64,000 bases of DNA from Methylocystis heyeri (GTDB lineage: Bacteria; Pseudomonadota; Alphaproteobacteria; Rhizobiales; Beijerinckiaceae), in contig NZ_CP046052.1 of assembly GCF_004802635.2 (NCBI RefSeq), positions 1,364,001 through 1,428,000 of the forward strand. Reading direction: 5' to 3'. Below the pieces are notes generated by a model that saw only the letters and a program-made list of their open reading frames with translations, ran no database searches and was not told where the DNA came from. Shown here piece by piece: positions 1-9,257 of this stretch. Position 1 is the first letter of the stretch. Each line of letters opens with the position of its first letter. A program made the position numbers and the translations under genes.

Positions 1-26
1 TGCCCCTTCGCTGCCTGCTCGCTCAT
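1..26 (-). CDS. 5' end of an unidentified gene running off the window
   Basis: An ATG at 26-24 on the minus strand is preceded by a purine-rich stretch (GGGAGGGG, about 33-40) at usable ribosome-binding distance. Only eight codons (MSEQAAKG) are inside the window, so neither the product nor its reality can be judged. It would be divergent from the gene at 175. Confidence 0.3.
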
Positions 27-174
27 GAACCCCTCCCGCGCCGTTTGCTCGCCGGCCGCTCCCGCGGCCCTCGACGACCGCTCTATCACGCGCTGTTTTC
101 AGGTAAAAGCGAACCTGTTGCGATCAACCTGTCCTGTATGCTTTATGGACCCGGCGGCCCTGCGGCCGCCCTGA

Positions 175-735
175 ATGCGAGACGCCTTTTGCTGCAGCGG
201 CCACCACACAGCGACGCGGACCCCCATTGGCGTGACAATCGATCCTGACCCAAACAAGCCGCGAGATTTCACGCTCTCTTCGCGCCGAAGGAAAGCGCTT
301 TCAACGCCGTTGAGATTGCTTTGCCTCTGCGCGTTCGGCTTCGCCCTCGGGCTGTCGTCGTTCTCTTCGGGAGTCCCGGCCGTCGCCCACGGCGAAGCGG
401 CTCCCGCCGCCGGCAAAAAATCGGACGTAAAGAGCCGCTCGATCAAAAGGACGGCCAAGACCAGGGCGCCGCAACAACAAAAGAAGCAGGTTCCGCCGCC
501 GCAATCCCCTCCGCAGCGCCCCGCCGGCGAGCCGTCTCCGGAAGGAGCTTCGCCGAAAAGGCCGACGCTTGCGCCGCTGCCGCCGCCCGATACGTCGTCG
601 CCGCCGCCGATGCTGCCTCAGGCCTCTCGTGAGCGGATGCGAGAATGTGCGGAAGAATGGGCGCGCATGAAGACGCAGACTCCCGGCGCTCTGCCGATGT
701 GGCGAAACTTCGCGGCAAAGTGCCTCACCCGCTGA
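175..735 (+). CDS. Small secreted proline-rich protein with conserved Cys/Trp C-terminal module
   Basis: A 186-residue protein of unknown function. A hydrophobic stretch near residues 45-68, ending around AVAHG, looks like a signal peptide, so export to the periplasm is likely. The middle is rich in Pro, Ala, Lys and Gln and probably disordered. The last 35 residues hold a compact module (ECAEEWARMK, then MWRNFAAKCL) with two Cys and two Trp, a pattern I recall from many small Rhizobiales exported proteins. The start is uncertain: ATG 175 gives a long N-terminus before the signal, and an in-frame GTG at 232 would be more typical. A stem-loop at 818-857 separates it from the convergent histone-like gene. 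Confidence 0.6.
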   Translation: MRDAFCCSGHHTATRTPIGVTIDPDPNKPRDFTLSSRRRKALSTPLRLLCLCAFGFALGLSSFSSGVPAVAHGEAAPAAGKKSDVKSRSIKRTAKTRAPQQQKKQVPPPQSPPQRPAGEPSPEGASPKRPTLAPLPPPDTSSPPPMLPQASRERMRECAEEWARMKTQTPGALPMWRNFAAKCLTR

Positions 736-817
736 AATCGCGCCGGTTTGTCGCGCTGCAGCGCGCGCGGCCATCGCAGGGGCGCCGCCAGCCTTTGCGC
801 AATGCGCTCCAAACGAA

Positions 818-857
818 AATCACCCGAACCGCGCTTTGCAAGCAGTGTCGGGTGATT
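818..857 (-). terminator. Stem-loop between convergent genes, likely terminator
   Basis: Perfect 10-bp arms AATCACCCGA (818-827) and TCGGGTGATT (848-857) enclose a 20-nt loop. Read on the minus strand the stem is followed by a T-rich tract (TTCGTTT), which fits a terminator for the histone-like gene; it may act on both strands. Confidence 0.5.
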
Positions 858-918
858 GCTTAATCAGAACGTCGTGGCGGCGCGAAAGCGAAGACGCCCC
901 GAAGTCGCGTAGCCGCCT

Positions 919-1293
919 TCAATCGGTCTCGGAAGTGACCGGGGCCGGCGGAACGACTTTCGGCTTACGCGGCGCGGCGCGCTTCTTGACGGCCGCCTTG
1001 CGCGTGGTCTTCTTCACGGCAGTCTTTCTGGCGGTCTTCTTCGTGGCGACCTTCTTGGTCGCGCCCCTCTTCTTCACCGCGGTCTTGCGCGCAGCCGTCT
1101 TGCGGGCGACCTTCTTCGTCGCGGTCTTGCGGGTAGCCGCTTTGCGCGTCGTCTTCTTGGCGGCGGACTTTCTGGTCGCAGCTTTTTTCGACGCAGCTTT
1201 TTTCGTCGCGGACTTCTTGGTCGCGGTCTTACGCGCACCCTTCTTCGCTGCGGCCTTCTTGGCCGGCTTACGCTTGGTTGTTGCTTTCGCCAT
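919..1293 (-). CDS. Histone H1-like lysine/alanine-rich DNA-binding protein
   Basis: A 124-residue, extremely basic protein made almost entirely of Lys, Ala, Thr and Arg in short degenerate repeats (variants of KKAA, RKTA, KKTARK). It ends in a short neutral tail (VVPPAPVTSETD). This composition is typical of bacterial histone H1-like proteins (HctB/AlgP type), which bind DNA without sequence specificity and may compact the nucleoid. The start at 1293 follows a GGGG-containing ribosome-binding site (about 1301-1308); a longer in-frame extension upstream is not credible. The repeats make the length prone to change by slippage. No globular domain is visible. Confidence 0.75.
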   Translation of the reverse strand: MAKATTKRKPAKKAAAKKGARKTATKKSATKKAASKKAATRKSAAKKTTRKAATRKTATKKVARKTAARKTAVKKRGATKKVATKKTARKTAVKKTTRKAAVKKRAAPRKPKVVPPAPVTSETD

Positions 1294-1927
1294 CTTTGGT
1301 CCCCTTGGTCCCGTATTGTCGGAGTATCGTTCAGCCGACAACAGGTTGCGATAGCGTAACGTGGTTAATTGTGCGTTCAAGAGGCGCCGCACGAATTCAC
1401 TCCGCCGGCGAATATCTTTGCGACCAATGAAGCGCGTTACGACGCGTTACGAGCGCGACGCGCATGCGCGCCTTTGTTCGATCGAACGATCAGCAGATGC
1501 TCCGACGACATCTTCAAAGACCTCGCGAACGCATCGAGACAAGGCGAAGCCGAACCGGCAAACACGGACCCGCCAAGCTTGCCCGCGACGCTTCGACATC
1601 TGCAATTCGAATTTCAATACATTGATTTTCTTCGGCTACGCCGACAAGCGCGCAACGTCGCCGCGCATGCGCATAGTGTTCTCGGCGTATCGATTTTGCT
1701 TGATCGAAGGCGGCGCGCGCGAGGCGTTCGAGCCGCGGTCGAGACGCTTGGCGGCGACTGAAAAAAGAGACGAACGGCGCCGGTGTGGCGCTCTCGCCGC
1801 AATCAAAAAAAATTATGGAGGATGCTTCCGAAAGGTCGAAATTCGGCGTGTCGGACATGCTGCAAAAACAAAAATCGCGCAGCGCGCCGCAAAACTGATT
1901 CGTCTTGCGGCGCGCAACGCGTCGGGA
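1294..1927. other. Gene-free interval of about 630 bases
   Basis: It lies between the histone-like gene (reading away) and the 3' end of gatB. The reading frames across it are short or run antisense into gatB and show no recognisable protein. Local AT-rich stretches (for example 1800-1818) could hold a promoter or the gatB transcript end, but no clear hairpin with a T-run was found. Confidence 0.4.
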
Positions 1928-3400
1928 TCAGATGCCGAGCTTCTTCTTGAGAAGGTCGTTGACGGCCTGCGGATTGGCCTTGCCGCCGGTGGTCTTCATC
2001 ACCTGTCCGACGAACCAGCCGAGCATCGTGGGCTTCGCCAGAGCCTGCTCCACCTTGTCGGGGTTGGCGGCGATGACGGCGTCCACCGCAGCTTCGATCG
2101 CTCCGGTGTCGGTGACCTGCTTCATGCCCCGCGCTTCGACGATCTGTTCGGGATCGCCCCCCTCGGTCCAAACGATCTCGAACAGATCTTTTGCGATCTT
2201 GCCCGAAATGACTGTCTTCGAGATGAGGTCGACGATCGCGCCGAGCGCCTGCGCGGAAACGGGCGAACGGTTCACGTCCAGCCCTTCCTTGTTGAGGCGT
2301 CCGAACAATTCGTTGATCACCCAGTTCGCCACGAGCTTCGCGTCGCGCCCTTTGGCCGCCTCCTCGAAATAGTCGGCGCTCGCCCGCTCCATCACCAGCA
2401 CGCCGGCGTCGTAGGGAGGCAGGCCGTACTGCTCGATGAAGCGCGCGCGCTTGGCGTCGGGGAGCTCCGGCAACTCGCGCGAGAGCGCGTCGACATAGGC
2501 CTGATCGAACTCCAGCGGCAGCAGATCGGGATCGGGGAAATAGCGATAATCATGCGCTTCTTCCTTCGAGCGCATCGAGCGGGTTTCGCCTTTGCCCGGA
2601 TCGAACAGGCGCGTTTCCTGGTCGATGGCGCCGCCGTCCTCCAGTATCGCGATCTGGCGACGCGCCTCGACGTCGACGGCCTGTCCGATGAAGCGGATCG
2701 AATTGACGTTCTTGATCTCGCAGCGCGTGCCGAGCGGCTCGCCGGGCCGGCGAACGGAGACATTGACGTCCGCCCGCAACGAGCCCTGCTCCATATTGCC
2801 GTCGCAGGAACCGATATAGCGCAGGATTGTCCGCAACTTTGAGACATAGGCCCGCGCTTCTTCCGCCGAGCGCATGTCTGGCTTGGAGACGATCTCCATC
2901 AAAGCGACGCCTGAGCGGTTGAGGTCGACATGGCTCTCCGTCGCCGACAGCTCGTGGAGAGACTTGCCCGCGTCCTGTTCGAGATGCAGCCTCTCGATGC
3001 CGACATTGATGCGCTCGGTCGGAGAGACGTCGACGATCACCTCGCCTTCGCCCACGATCGGATGTTTGAACTGCGAGATCTGATAGCCCTGGGGCAGATC
3101 GGGATAGAAATAGTTCTTGCGGTCGAACACCGAACGCAGATTGATCTTCGCCTCCAGGCCGAGCCCGGTCCGGATCGCCTGCGCCACGCATTCCTCGTTT
3201 ATGACGGGCAACATGCCGGGCATGGCCGCGTCGACCAGAGAGACATGGTCGTTGGGTTCGCCGCCGTATTCGGCGCTCGCGCCTGAAAACAGCTTGGCCC
3301 TGCTGGTCACCTGGGCATGTATCTCCATGCCGATGATGACTTCCCAATCGCCAGTCGCGCCCTTGATGAGCTTGGAAGGAGTGGCCGGTGTAGCAGTCAT
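1928..3400 (-). CDS. gatB: Aspartyl/glutamyl-tRNA amidotransferase subunit B
   Basis: A 490-residue protein of normal GatB length. It opens with the family signature region [13 protein letters not shown] and carries [16 protein letters not shown], which belongs to the catalytic cradle that binds the tRNA acceptor end. The C-terminal YqeY/tail domain ends in LLKKKLGI. With GatA and GatC it converts Glu-tRNA(Gln) and/or Asp-tRNA(Asn) to the amidated form in the cytoplasm. It lies downstream of gatC, gatA and a chorismate mutase gene on the same strand, 261 bases after the latter, so it may have its own promoter. Confidence 0.96.
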   Translation of the reverse strand: MTATPATPSKLIKGATGDWEVIIGMEIHAQVTSRAKLFSGASAEYGGEPNDHVSLVDAAMPGMLPVINEECVAQAIRTGLGLEAKINLRSVFDRKNYFYPDLPQGYQISQFKHPIVGEGEVIVDVSPTERINVGIERLHLEQDAGKSLHELSATESHVDLNRSGVALMEIVSKPDMRSAEEARAYVSKLRTILRYIGSCDGNMEQGSLRADVNVSVRRPGEPLGTRCEIKNVNSIRFIGQAVDVEARRQIAILEDGGAIDQETRLFDPGKGETRSMRSKEEAHDYRYFPDPDLLPLEFDQAYVDALSRELPELPDAKRARFIEQYGLPPYDAGVLVMERASADYFEEAAKGRDAKLVANWVINELFGRLNKEGLDVNRSPVSAQALGAIVDLISKTVISGKIAKDLFEIVWTEGGDPEQIVEARGMKQVTDTGAIEAAVDAVIAANPDKVEQALAKPTMLGWFVGQVMKTTGGKANPQAVNDLLKKKLGI

Positions 3401-3661
3401 GGGGGGTTCCTCGATCGACGCCGCAAAGATTGGCGCAAGATATAGACCAAAAGCCTGGATTGCCGAAAGCGGCGCCTGCGGCGGCGTGGCGATCCTCGGC
3501 GTTCAAAATACGCGAGGTTGCGGCCGCGGCGCCCTGCGATGGCGGCGACGGCGCGACGCGCGCTTCGCGACCGCCTGCGCGCCGCGGACCGAATGCCGCC
3601 TTCCCATCCGGAGCCGAACGCCTATCCGCGCCCCAACGAACCAGCCTGAACGCGGCCTGAT

Positions 3662-4015
3662 CTAGCCGCCGTCCTCCGCGGACTCGTCCCGCGACCGCGG
3701 CGCTTTGTCCCCCATGAGCTTCTCTTCATATTGGATCGACCACTCGATGGCGGCGCTCCAGAGTTTCAGGGCGAGCTCCATGGAAAGGCCCTCCCGCCGC
3801 GCCGCGCCCAGCACGCGCGCGATGACCTCGTCGACCCGCTCCTGAACCAGCGCCGGCACGCCGAGCAGCGGCTTTACGCGCGCCGCCCGTTCGATCTGCC
3901 GCTGCCGCTTGGCGAACAGCGCCACAATCTCATCGTCGAGACCGTCGATGGTCCTGCGCACATCGGCCATTTCTTCCTGCGGCGACATTTCCCGCGCGTC
4001 TGGGGCCTTGTTCAT
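3662..4015 (-). CDS. Chorismate mutase (AroQ type)
   Basis: A 117-residue all-helical protein of the AroQ fold. The first helix has the usual pattern (VRRTIDGLDDEIVALFAKRQ), and later helices contain RAARVK and WSIQYEEKL. It should convert chorismate to prephenate for Phe/Tyr synthesis. ATG 4015 is chosen because the GGTGGGG sequence upstream sits about nine bases before it. An ATG at 4024 would overlap the gatA stop as ATGA, but its ribosome-binding site would be too close. The placement inside gatCAB suggests co-transcription with gatA. The Pro/Ser/Asp/Glu-rich tail is not part of the domain. Confidence 0.85.
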   Translation of the reverse strand: MNKAPDAREMSPQEEMADVRRTIDGLDDEIVALFAKRQRQIERAARVKPLLGVPALVQERVDEVIARVLGAARREGLSMELALKLWSAAIEWSIQYEEKLMGDKAPRSRDESAEDGG

Positions 4016-4020
4016 GGAGA

Positions 4021-5517
4021 TCATCCCCACCACGGCGCAGGAGATTGGATCTTCGGCGCCGCCTGTTCTATCGCGGAAGCCAGCGAGAACAGCGTTTCCT
4101 CGTCGAATGGGCGTCCGATCAATTGCAAGGCGAGCGGCAGGCCATTGCCCGAAAGGCCCGCCGGCAGAGCGAGGCCCGGAAGCCCGGCCATGTTGACCGT
4201 CACCGTAAACACGTCGTTGAGATACATCTCCACCGGATCGGCGGAACCCTTTTCGCCGATCGCGAAGGCGGGCGACGGCGTGGCCGGCGTCAGCACGGCG
4301 TCGACGCCGGCGGCGAAGGCGATATCGAAATCGCGCTTGATCAGGCTGCGGATTTTCTGCGCGCGCACATAATAGGCGTCGTAATAGCCCGCCGAAAGCA
4401 CATAGGTGCCGATCATGACGCGCCGGCGCACTTCGGCGCCGAAACCCCTGGCGCGGGTTTTCTCGTACATGTCGGTGATGTCGCGGCCTTTCTCACGCAG
4501 GCCGTAACGCACGCCGTCGTAACGGGCGAGGTTGGAAGAGGCTTCCGCCGGCGCGATGATGTAATAGGCCGGCAGCGCAGTGCGCGTATGCGGCAGCGAA
4601 ATCTCGACGATCTCCGCGCCGGCGTCCTTCAGCCAGGCGACGCCCTGATCCCACAGCGCCGCGATCTCGGGCGAAAGTCCGTCCAGCCGGTATTCCTTCG
4701 GAATGCCGATCCGCTTGCCCTTCACCGAGGCGCCGATCGAGGCCTCGTAATCCGGAACCGGCGCGTCGACGCTGGTGGTGTCCTTGGGATCGTGGCCGGC
4801 CATCGAGCGCAGCATGATCGCGGCGTCACGCACGGTGCGGGTGATCGGACCGGCCTGATCCAGCGAGGACGCGAAGGCGACGATTCCCCAGCGCGAGCAG
4901 CGGCCATAGGTCGGCTTGACGCCGACGGTCCCGGTGAAGGCCGCCGGCTGGCGAATGGAGCCGCCGGTGTCCGTGGCGGTGGCGCCGAGGCACAGATGCG
5001 CGGCCACCGCGGCGGAAGAGCCGCCGGAGGAGCCGCCGGGCACGATCCTGGCGGTATCGAAACCGCCGCTCGCGTCTTTGCGGCGCCAGGGCGAGATCAC
5101 CGGGCCGAAGGCGCTGGTCTCGTTGGACGAGCCCATCGCGAATTCGTCGAGGTTGAGCTTGCCCAGCATCAGGGCGCCGTCGCGCCACAGATTTGCGCTG
5201 ACGGTCGATTCATAGGGCGGCGTGAAATCGTCGAGGATCCGGCTGGCCGCGGTCGTGCGCACGCCCTTGGTGCAATAAAGGTCCTTGATGCCGAGCGGCA
5301 GGCCTTCCAGCGGCCGCGCTTCGCCCTTCGCGATGCGCGCGTCGCTGTCCCTGGCGGATTGAAGCGCGAGTTCGGGCGTCTTGGTGATGAAGCAGTTCAG
5401 CGCGCCGGCGCGCTCGATGGCGTCGACATGGGCCTTCGTCAGCTCGGTCGCCGACAGCGTCTTGGCTTTCAGCGCGTCGCGCGCCTGACTTAATGTGAGA
5501 TGCGTGGGCTCGGTCAT
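4021..5517 (-). CDS. gatA: Glutamyl/aspartyl-tRNA amidotransferase subunit A
   Basis: A 498-residue amidase-signature enzyme. The glycine/serine-rich core is clear: [14 protein letters not shown] and GTDTGGS-like ([14 protein letters not shown]) supply the Ser-cisSer-Lys triad, with the Lys in LGIKDLY. GatA releases ammonia from glutamine for transamidation of misacylated tRNA, working with GatB and GatC. It begins 45 bases after the gatC stop on the same strand. Length and motifs look intact. Confidence 0.96.
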   Translation of the reverse strand: MTEPTHLTLSQARDALKAKTLSATELTKAHVDAIERAGALNCFITKTPELALQSARDSDARIAKGEARPLEGLPLGIKDLYCTKGVRTTAASRILDDFTPPYESTVSANLWRDGALMLGKLNLDEFAMGSSNETSAFGPVISPWRRKDASGGFDTARIVPGGSSGGSSAAVAAHLCLGATATDTGGSIRQPAAFTGTVGVKPTYGRCSRWGIVAFASSLDQAGPITRTVRDAAIMLRSMAGHDPKDTTSVDAPVPDYEASIGASVKGKRIGIPKEYRLDGLSPEIAALWDQGVAWLKDAGAEIVEISLPHTRTALPAYYIIAPAEASSNLARYDGVRYGLREKGRDITDMYEKTRARGFGAEVRRRVMIGTYVLSAGYYDAYYVRAQKIRSLIKRDFDIAFAAGVDAVLTPATPSPAFAIGEKGSADPVEMYLNDVFTVTVNMAGLPGLALPAGLSGNGLPLALQLIGRPFDEETLFSLASAIEQAAPKIQSPAPWWG

Positions 5518-5562
5518 TATGGTTACTCGATGCTTCGCGGCGTCGGCTGAAGGGGCTGGAGC

Positions 5563-5850
5563 TTACTCGATCACCTTGGGCACGACGAAAAAATGATCTT
5601 CGCGCTCCGGCGCGTTGGCGAGGACGTCGTCGGCGATGCCGCCGTCGGTCACGACGTCGCTGCGCTTTTTCATCTTCATGGGCAGGACGGAGGTGAGCGG
5701 CTCGACCCCGGAGACGTCGACCTCGCTGAGTTCCTCGACGAAGGCGAGAATGGCGTTGAGCTCGCCCTGCAGACGCTCGACCTCGGCGTCCTCGACCGCA
5801 ATACGGGAAAGATGCGCGATACGGCGAACTACCGCTGAATCGACCGACAT
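5563..5850 (-). CDS. gatC: Glutamyl/aspartyl-tRNA amidotransferase subunit C
   Basis: A 95-residue protein typical of GatC, with the N-terminal pattern [24 protein letters not shown] and the central phrase [19 protein letters not shown]. GatC stabilises GatA and wraps around the GatA-GatB interface. It is the first gene of the gatC-gatA-chorismate mutase-gatB series. A good purine-rich site (GGAGAGC) lies just upstream of the ATG at 5850. Confidence 0.93.
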   Translation of the reverse strand: MSVDSAVVRRIAHLSRIAVEDAEVERLQGELNAILAFVEELSEVDVSGVEPLTSVLPMKMKKRSDVVTDGGIADDVLANAPEREDHFFVVPKVIE

Positions 5851-5961
5851 TTTGCTCTCCGTTGTTTCTTCTTGCTGGGGCTATAGCATCCGGCGCTTTC
5901 GCGGCGCAATGCGGCAGGAGGGCGAGCTTGTCGGGGAGGAACTTTTGATGTGGAGCGCCCT

Positions 5962-6125
5962 ACCTCCCCCGACGCGAGGAGGTCGACCGCCGAAGGCGGT
6001 CGGGTGGGGGCAAAAGGCGCGAGTTTGGGTGGAAAACCACCCCACCCCGCCGCTTCGCGGCGACCCTCCCCCTCGATGGGAGGGTAAGCGCCCTTCGCCT
6101 AAGCGCCCAGCCCTGCCCCGCCTTG
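5962..6125. repeat. Intergenic palindromic repeat, Rhizobiales type
   Basis: The stretch contains GACCGCC-gaa-GGCGGTC (5985-6001) and CGCCGC-ttcg-style hairpins near 6049-6062, within a C/G-rich segment. Translated, it gives the PPPTRGGRPP / HPTPPLRGD phrases that appear in many spurious alphaproteobacterial protein predictions. This marks it as a dispersed intergenic repeat, not coding sequence. It separates gatC from the TIR gene and argues against any TIR start upstream of about 6130. Confidence 0.6.
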
Positions 6126-6184
6126 GCTGGACGAGCCAAACCCTCTACCCTCGCGGCACAGTTTTCAGTCAGAGGGGGCTTTTT

Positions 6185-8263
6185 TTGGCCGGGGAAGCAG
6201 AAGGCGGCGAGCTGAAGATTTCGAGCCGAAAAGAACTGGAAGAATGGCTCAAAAGCCTGCCGCCCGAGCAGGGGCAGAGAGTTGCCGCGGCAATTGCCGC
6301 GCGGGCGGCGTTGCGCGTCGCTTGCCTTGCCGATGCTTACCGGATGCACAAGGTGTTTCCGCTAGGCGACTTGTCGACGCTGATGTTCGTGACATTTTCT
6401 CTAGCGGCCGTCGTCAGAGCCGCGACGCAATACCCCAATCGCGCCAATGAGCTTCGAGATTCCGCGGAATCCATCATCCGCGATTCACTCTCATTGCCCG
6501 GTTTCACCAATCCCGTCGGCGTCAATGTCCGAGACTGCACGGTTTCTGCCGCTCGCTCGGCGCTTTACGTTCCCGCTCCGGACATCTTTACCGGTTGGGC
6601 TGGATTCTGCGCAGCGTCAATTGAATACGCTACATTCGCAGCCGCAAATGCCGCCGCAGCCTCAACCCAGACTTTCTTTGCCGAAGCAGTGGTGGCCGCT
6701 CGCGACGACGCAGCGAAGCTGATCTGGGCGTCGGTCGCAGGCGACCTTTCATATTTCGCCTCGGGTAGCGCCCCGAAAGCTCTCGCTTCGAAACCGCTCT
6801 GGCCCGATGGCGAGCCTCCTTGGGCGCGCGACTTGAGAGTTTCGCTGCGCTTTGCGTTACCTCCCCAAAACGACTGGCAAGTCTGGTTCGATTGGTATGA
6901 CCGCCGCCTCGCAGGCGTTTCGGACCCCGAAGAAGTCGAACTCGTCTTCGCCACCGTCCCTGAATCCGAACGCGCCAAGGGCCCGGCAGCGGCGAACCGA
7001 TGGATCAGGGATCGGCTGGAGGAGCTGCAAAAGGAGGCGCTGTCGCAGCAGCCCGCTGCCTCTTGGGATTTCTTCATCAGCTACAGCACGCATGACGAGG
7101 CCGACGCCCGCGAGGTCGCCGCCGTGATCGAGCAGGCCGGCTATTCGACATTCGCGCAGTTCAAAGACATGGCTACCGGCAACAATTTCGTTCGTGAAAT
7201 GCAGGCGGGACTGGATGATTCAGGCCGGGTAATCGCGCTCTATTCGCCCAACTACGAAAAATCCGACCATTGTCAGGCGGAATGGTCCGCCGCCTACAAC
7301 AGCGATCCTTCAGGCAGGCAGCGCAAGCTCATTCCACTTCTTCTGCGCCCGACAGCCCTCAACCCGCTCGCGCGGCAAATCGTCTATAAATCGCTCGTCG
7401 GATTGTCGAAGGAACAGCGCGGGGTGGCAATCCTCGAGGCCATCGCGCCCAAGCCGGCGAAAAGAGACGTCACGCAAATCCGGGCTGAACTCGCCGAAAC
7501 CGCGAGCCCGCAACCAGCTCTCAATGACACGAACCAGCTGGATGCAGGCCCGAACAAGGTTTTCGACAAGCCGTTTGTCGATCAGGACTTGGTCGAACTT
7601 CCCTATATCCAGCGCACGCTGATCAAGACGATACGCCGCGCATTGCCGCCCAACGCTCCGAAAATACTGGATTCGGCGCTGCGCTCCTACGACGAGGAGC
7701 TGCAAGAGCGAGGCTTGCAACCGATTATCGGCATATTAAAGGCGCTCGCTTCCGCGCTGGAGAAGGAAATCGAATCCATCAAAGCCACAGAACCAGAGCT
7801 TCTGGGCGTCGGCAACGCCGATCTCTTCGAGTCGTTCTTGGAAAATCATGGCCTGCTCGTCACCCACTTTCCGCTCAAAAACGAAGAGAAGTTCGCCGAT
7901 ATCCCAATTGACGAAACCGAAGCCACTGGCGATGCTCTGATTCAGCCAATCGCGGAGGTCTCCGAAAAAATGCAGGAGATGGTTCAAGTCGGGCTCGCAA
8001 CCCAGAACATCGGCAAAATCACGGAGAATTCCGCTCAATTCGCCAAGGACATCGCGCCGTTGCCACCAGACATCGCAGCGTCCGATCCTGGCTCGCGCCA
8101 TGTGACCCTTAAGCGCCGTTACGTGCTCGGCACTCTCGGTTTTCTTGTCGCCCTCTATAATATCTTGGGCTCGACCGCCTCGATCCTCGCAACAGAGCAA
8201 GGCGCGGCGCTGTTCCAAGCCGTCGGTAAGGCGATTGAAGAATTGTCGAAATTCTTGATTTAG
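6185..8263 (+). CDS. TIR-domain protein with an uncharacterised N-terminal domain and C-terminal membrane segment
   Basis: A 692-residue accessory protein. The TTG at 6185 is taken as start because AGAGGGGG (6171-6178) sits six bases upstream; earlier in-frame codons lie in a repeat and antisense to gatC. Residues 1 to about 285 form a domain I cannot name, with LEEWLKSLPPEQGQR near the start and DWQVWFDWYDRRLAG followed by NRWIRDRLEEL near its end. I recall this arrangement from Rhizobiales multidomain proteins. Residues about 290-420 are a TIR domain (WDFFISYSTHDEADA, then HCQAEW) with the presumed catalytic Glu at 366, which would make NAD+ cleavage possible. Residues about 430-635 are helical and acidic. 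A single hydrophobic segment near 640-665 could anchor it in a membrane. Bacterial TIR proteins commonly act in anti-phage defence or as virulence factors; which applies is unknown. Confidence 0.75.
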   Translation: MAGEAEGGELKISSRKELEEWLKSLPPEQGQRVAAAIAARAALRVACLADAYRMHKVFPLGDLSTLMFVTFSLAAVVRAATQYPNRANELRDSAESIIRDSLSLPGFTNPVGVNVRDCTVSAARSALYVPAPDIFTGWAGFCAASIEYATFAAANAAAASTQTFFAEAVVAARDDAAKLIWASVAGDLSYFASGSAPKALASKPLWPDGEPPWARDLRVSLRFALPPQNDWQVWFDWYDRRLAGVSDPEEVELVFATVPESERAKGPAAANRWIRDRLEELQKEALSQQPAASWDFFISYSTHDEADAREVAAVIEQAGYSTFAQFKDMATGNNFVREMQAGLDDSGRVIALYSPNYEKSDHCQAEWSAAYNSDPSGRQRKLIPLLLRPTALNPLARQIVYKSLVGLSKEQRGVAILEAIAPKPAKRDVTQIRAELAETASPQPALNDTNQLDAGPNKVFDKPFVDQDLVELPYIQRTLIKTIRRALPPNAPKILDSALRSYDEELQERGLQPIIGILKALASALEKEIESIKATEPELLGVGNADLFESFLENHGLLVTHFPLKNEEKFADIPIDETEATGDALIQPIAEVSEKMQEMVQVGLATQNIGKITENSAQFAKDIAPLPPDIAASDPGSRHVTLKRRYVLGTLGFLVALYNILGSTASILATEQGAALFQAVGKAIEELSKFLI

Positions 8264-8269
8264 AGCGAT

Positions 8270-8362
8270 GTCATCGCGACCGCGAGCGAAGCGAAGCGGG
8301 AAGCGATCCAGGGGCCGCGCCAATCCCTCTGGATCGCCGCGTCGCTGCGCTCCTCGCGATGA
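8270..8362. repeat. Dispersed intergenic palindromic repeat (copy A)
   Basis: The ends are mirrored (GCGACCGCGAGCGAAGCGAA and its approximate complement in CTGCGCTCCTCGCGATGAC). The core GATCCAGGGG...CTCTGGATC is also an inverted repeat. A near-identical core lies in opposite orientation at 30704-30787, so this is a dispersed repeat, probably folding into a hairpin at the 3' end of the TIR gene. 8363-8452 holds nothing recognisable. Confidence 0.6.
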
Positions 8363-8452
8363 CGTTCCCTCTTATGGCGGGCGGAGCGCGCAACAATTGG
8401 CGCAGTGGCCATGCAAATTCCGCGCATGGCGGATCGCTTTCCCGCCCCGCCA

Positions 8453-9151
8453 CTATATCTCCAGCGCCTCGCCGATGCCCCCGGCCCACACCTTTGTATT
8501 CACCCCTTTCATGGCGGCGACGAAGGCGGAAGGATCGGGCGCGATAGCGTCGAAGGTGCCGTAGTGACACGGGATCACTGTGTCGAAACTGAAGAATTTG
8601 CGCACGGCGAACGCGGCCTGCGGCCCGTCCATGGTGAAGCGGCCGCCGACCGGAACGATGCCGATGCGCGGCGCGTAGAGCTCGGCGATCAACGCCATGT
8701 CGCCGAACACGCCGGTGTCGCCCATGTGATACAGCGTCGGCTCGCCAGGACTTTCGACGATCAGCCCATTGGCGGGGCCGAGATAGATCGGCGCGCCGTC
8801 GATCATGGTGCTGGCGGAATGCCGCGCATCGGTGAGGCTTACGGAAAATTCGCCGCAGGGAATGCGCCCGCCGGTATTGCCGGGATTGGTGTTTTGCGCC
8901 CCCTGCTCTTCCAGGAAGCTGCAGATCTCGAAATTGCCGACGATCTCGGCGCCGGTCTCGCGCGCGATCCGCAATGCGTCGCCCACATGGTCGTCATGGC
9001 CGTGGGTGAGCAGAATATGGGTCGCGCCGCGAATGGCTTCCTCGAAATCTCCGGTGAATTTCGAATTTCCGGTGAGAAAGGGGTCGGTCAGGATGACGCT
9101 CGATCCGATCTCGAGCCGAAACGCCGAATGGCCGAGCCAAACAATCTTCAT
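8453..9151 (-). CDS. Metallo-beta-lactamase fold metal-dependent hydrolase (UPF0173 type)
   Basis: A 232-residue protein starting [14 protein letters not shown]. It has the metal-binding signature [10 protein letters not shown], a distal [10 protein letters not shown] motif (His and Asp ligands) and a final CHYGTFD. This layout matches the UPF0173/YtkL branch of the metallo-beta-lactamase fold, whose physiological substrate is generally unknown. ATG 9151 follows AGAGGTC; the frame extends upstream but without family similarity. It is divergent from ruvX with about 100 bases between, which should contain both promoters. Confidence 0.85.
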   Translation of the reverse strand: MKIVWLGHSAFRLEIGSSVILTDPFLTGNSKFTGDFEEAIRGATHILLTHGHDDHVGDALRIARETGAEIVGNFEICSFLEEQGAQNTNPGNTGGRIPCGEFSVSLTDARHSASTMIDGAPIYLGPANGLIVESPGEPTLYHMGDTGVFGDMALIAELYAPRIGIVPVGGRFTMDGPQAAFAVRKFFSFDTVIPCHYGTFDAIAPDPSAFVAAMKGVNTKVWAGGIGEALEI

Positions 9152-9257
9152 GACCTCTTCGTCTCCCGCGCGGGCTCTCGCCGCCTGTCGCATGATAACG
9201 CAAAATCAGCGCCGGGTTTGCGTGGAATCTGCGCAAAAGCGTGATAGCACTTCGGCC

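Noticed and set aside
919-1293. Short repeated units that look like a CRISPR or tandem repeat array
   Set aside because: The repeats are degenerate codons for Lys/Ala in frame, with no constant-length spacers.
1514-1858. 114-codon minus-strand frame between gatB and the histone-like gene
   Set aside because: Start lacks a ribosome-binding site and the sequence has no recognisable motif; coding is not supported.
1361-2842. 493-codon open frame on the plus strand
   Set aside because: It is antisense to gatB, has an Arg/Leu/Asp-rich random-like composition and no ribosome-binding site; a high-GC shadow frame.
4045-5493. 482-codon plus-strand frame
   Set aside because: Antisense to gatA, which has complete amidase motifs; no domain is visible in this frame.
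5615-6184. Upstream extension of the TIR gene to 5615
   Set aside because: It crosses gatC in antisense and an intergenic repeat; a strong ribosome-binding site before TTG 6185 gives a better start.
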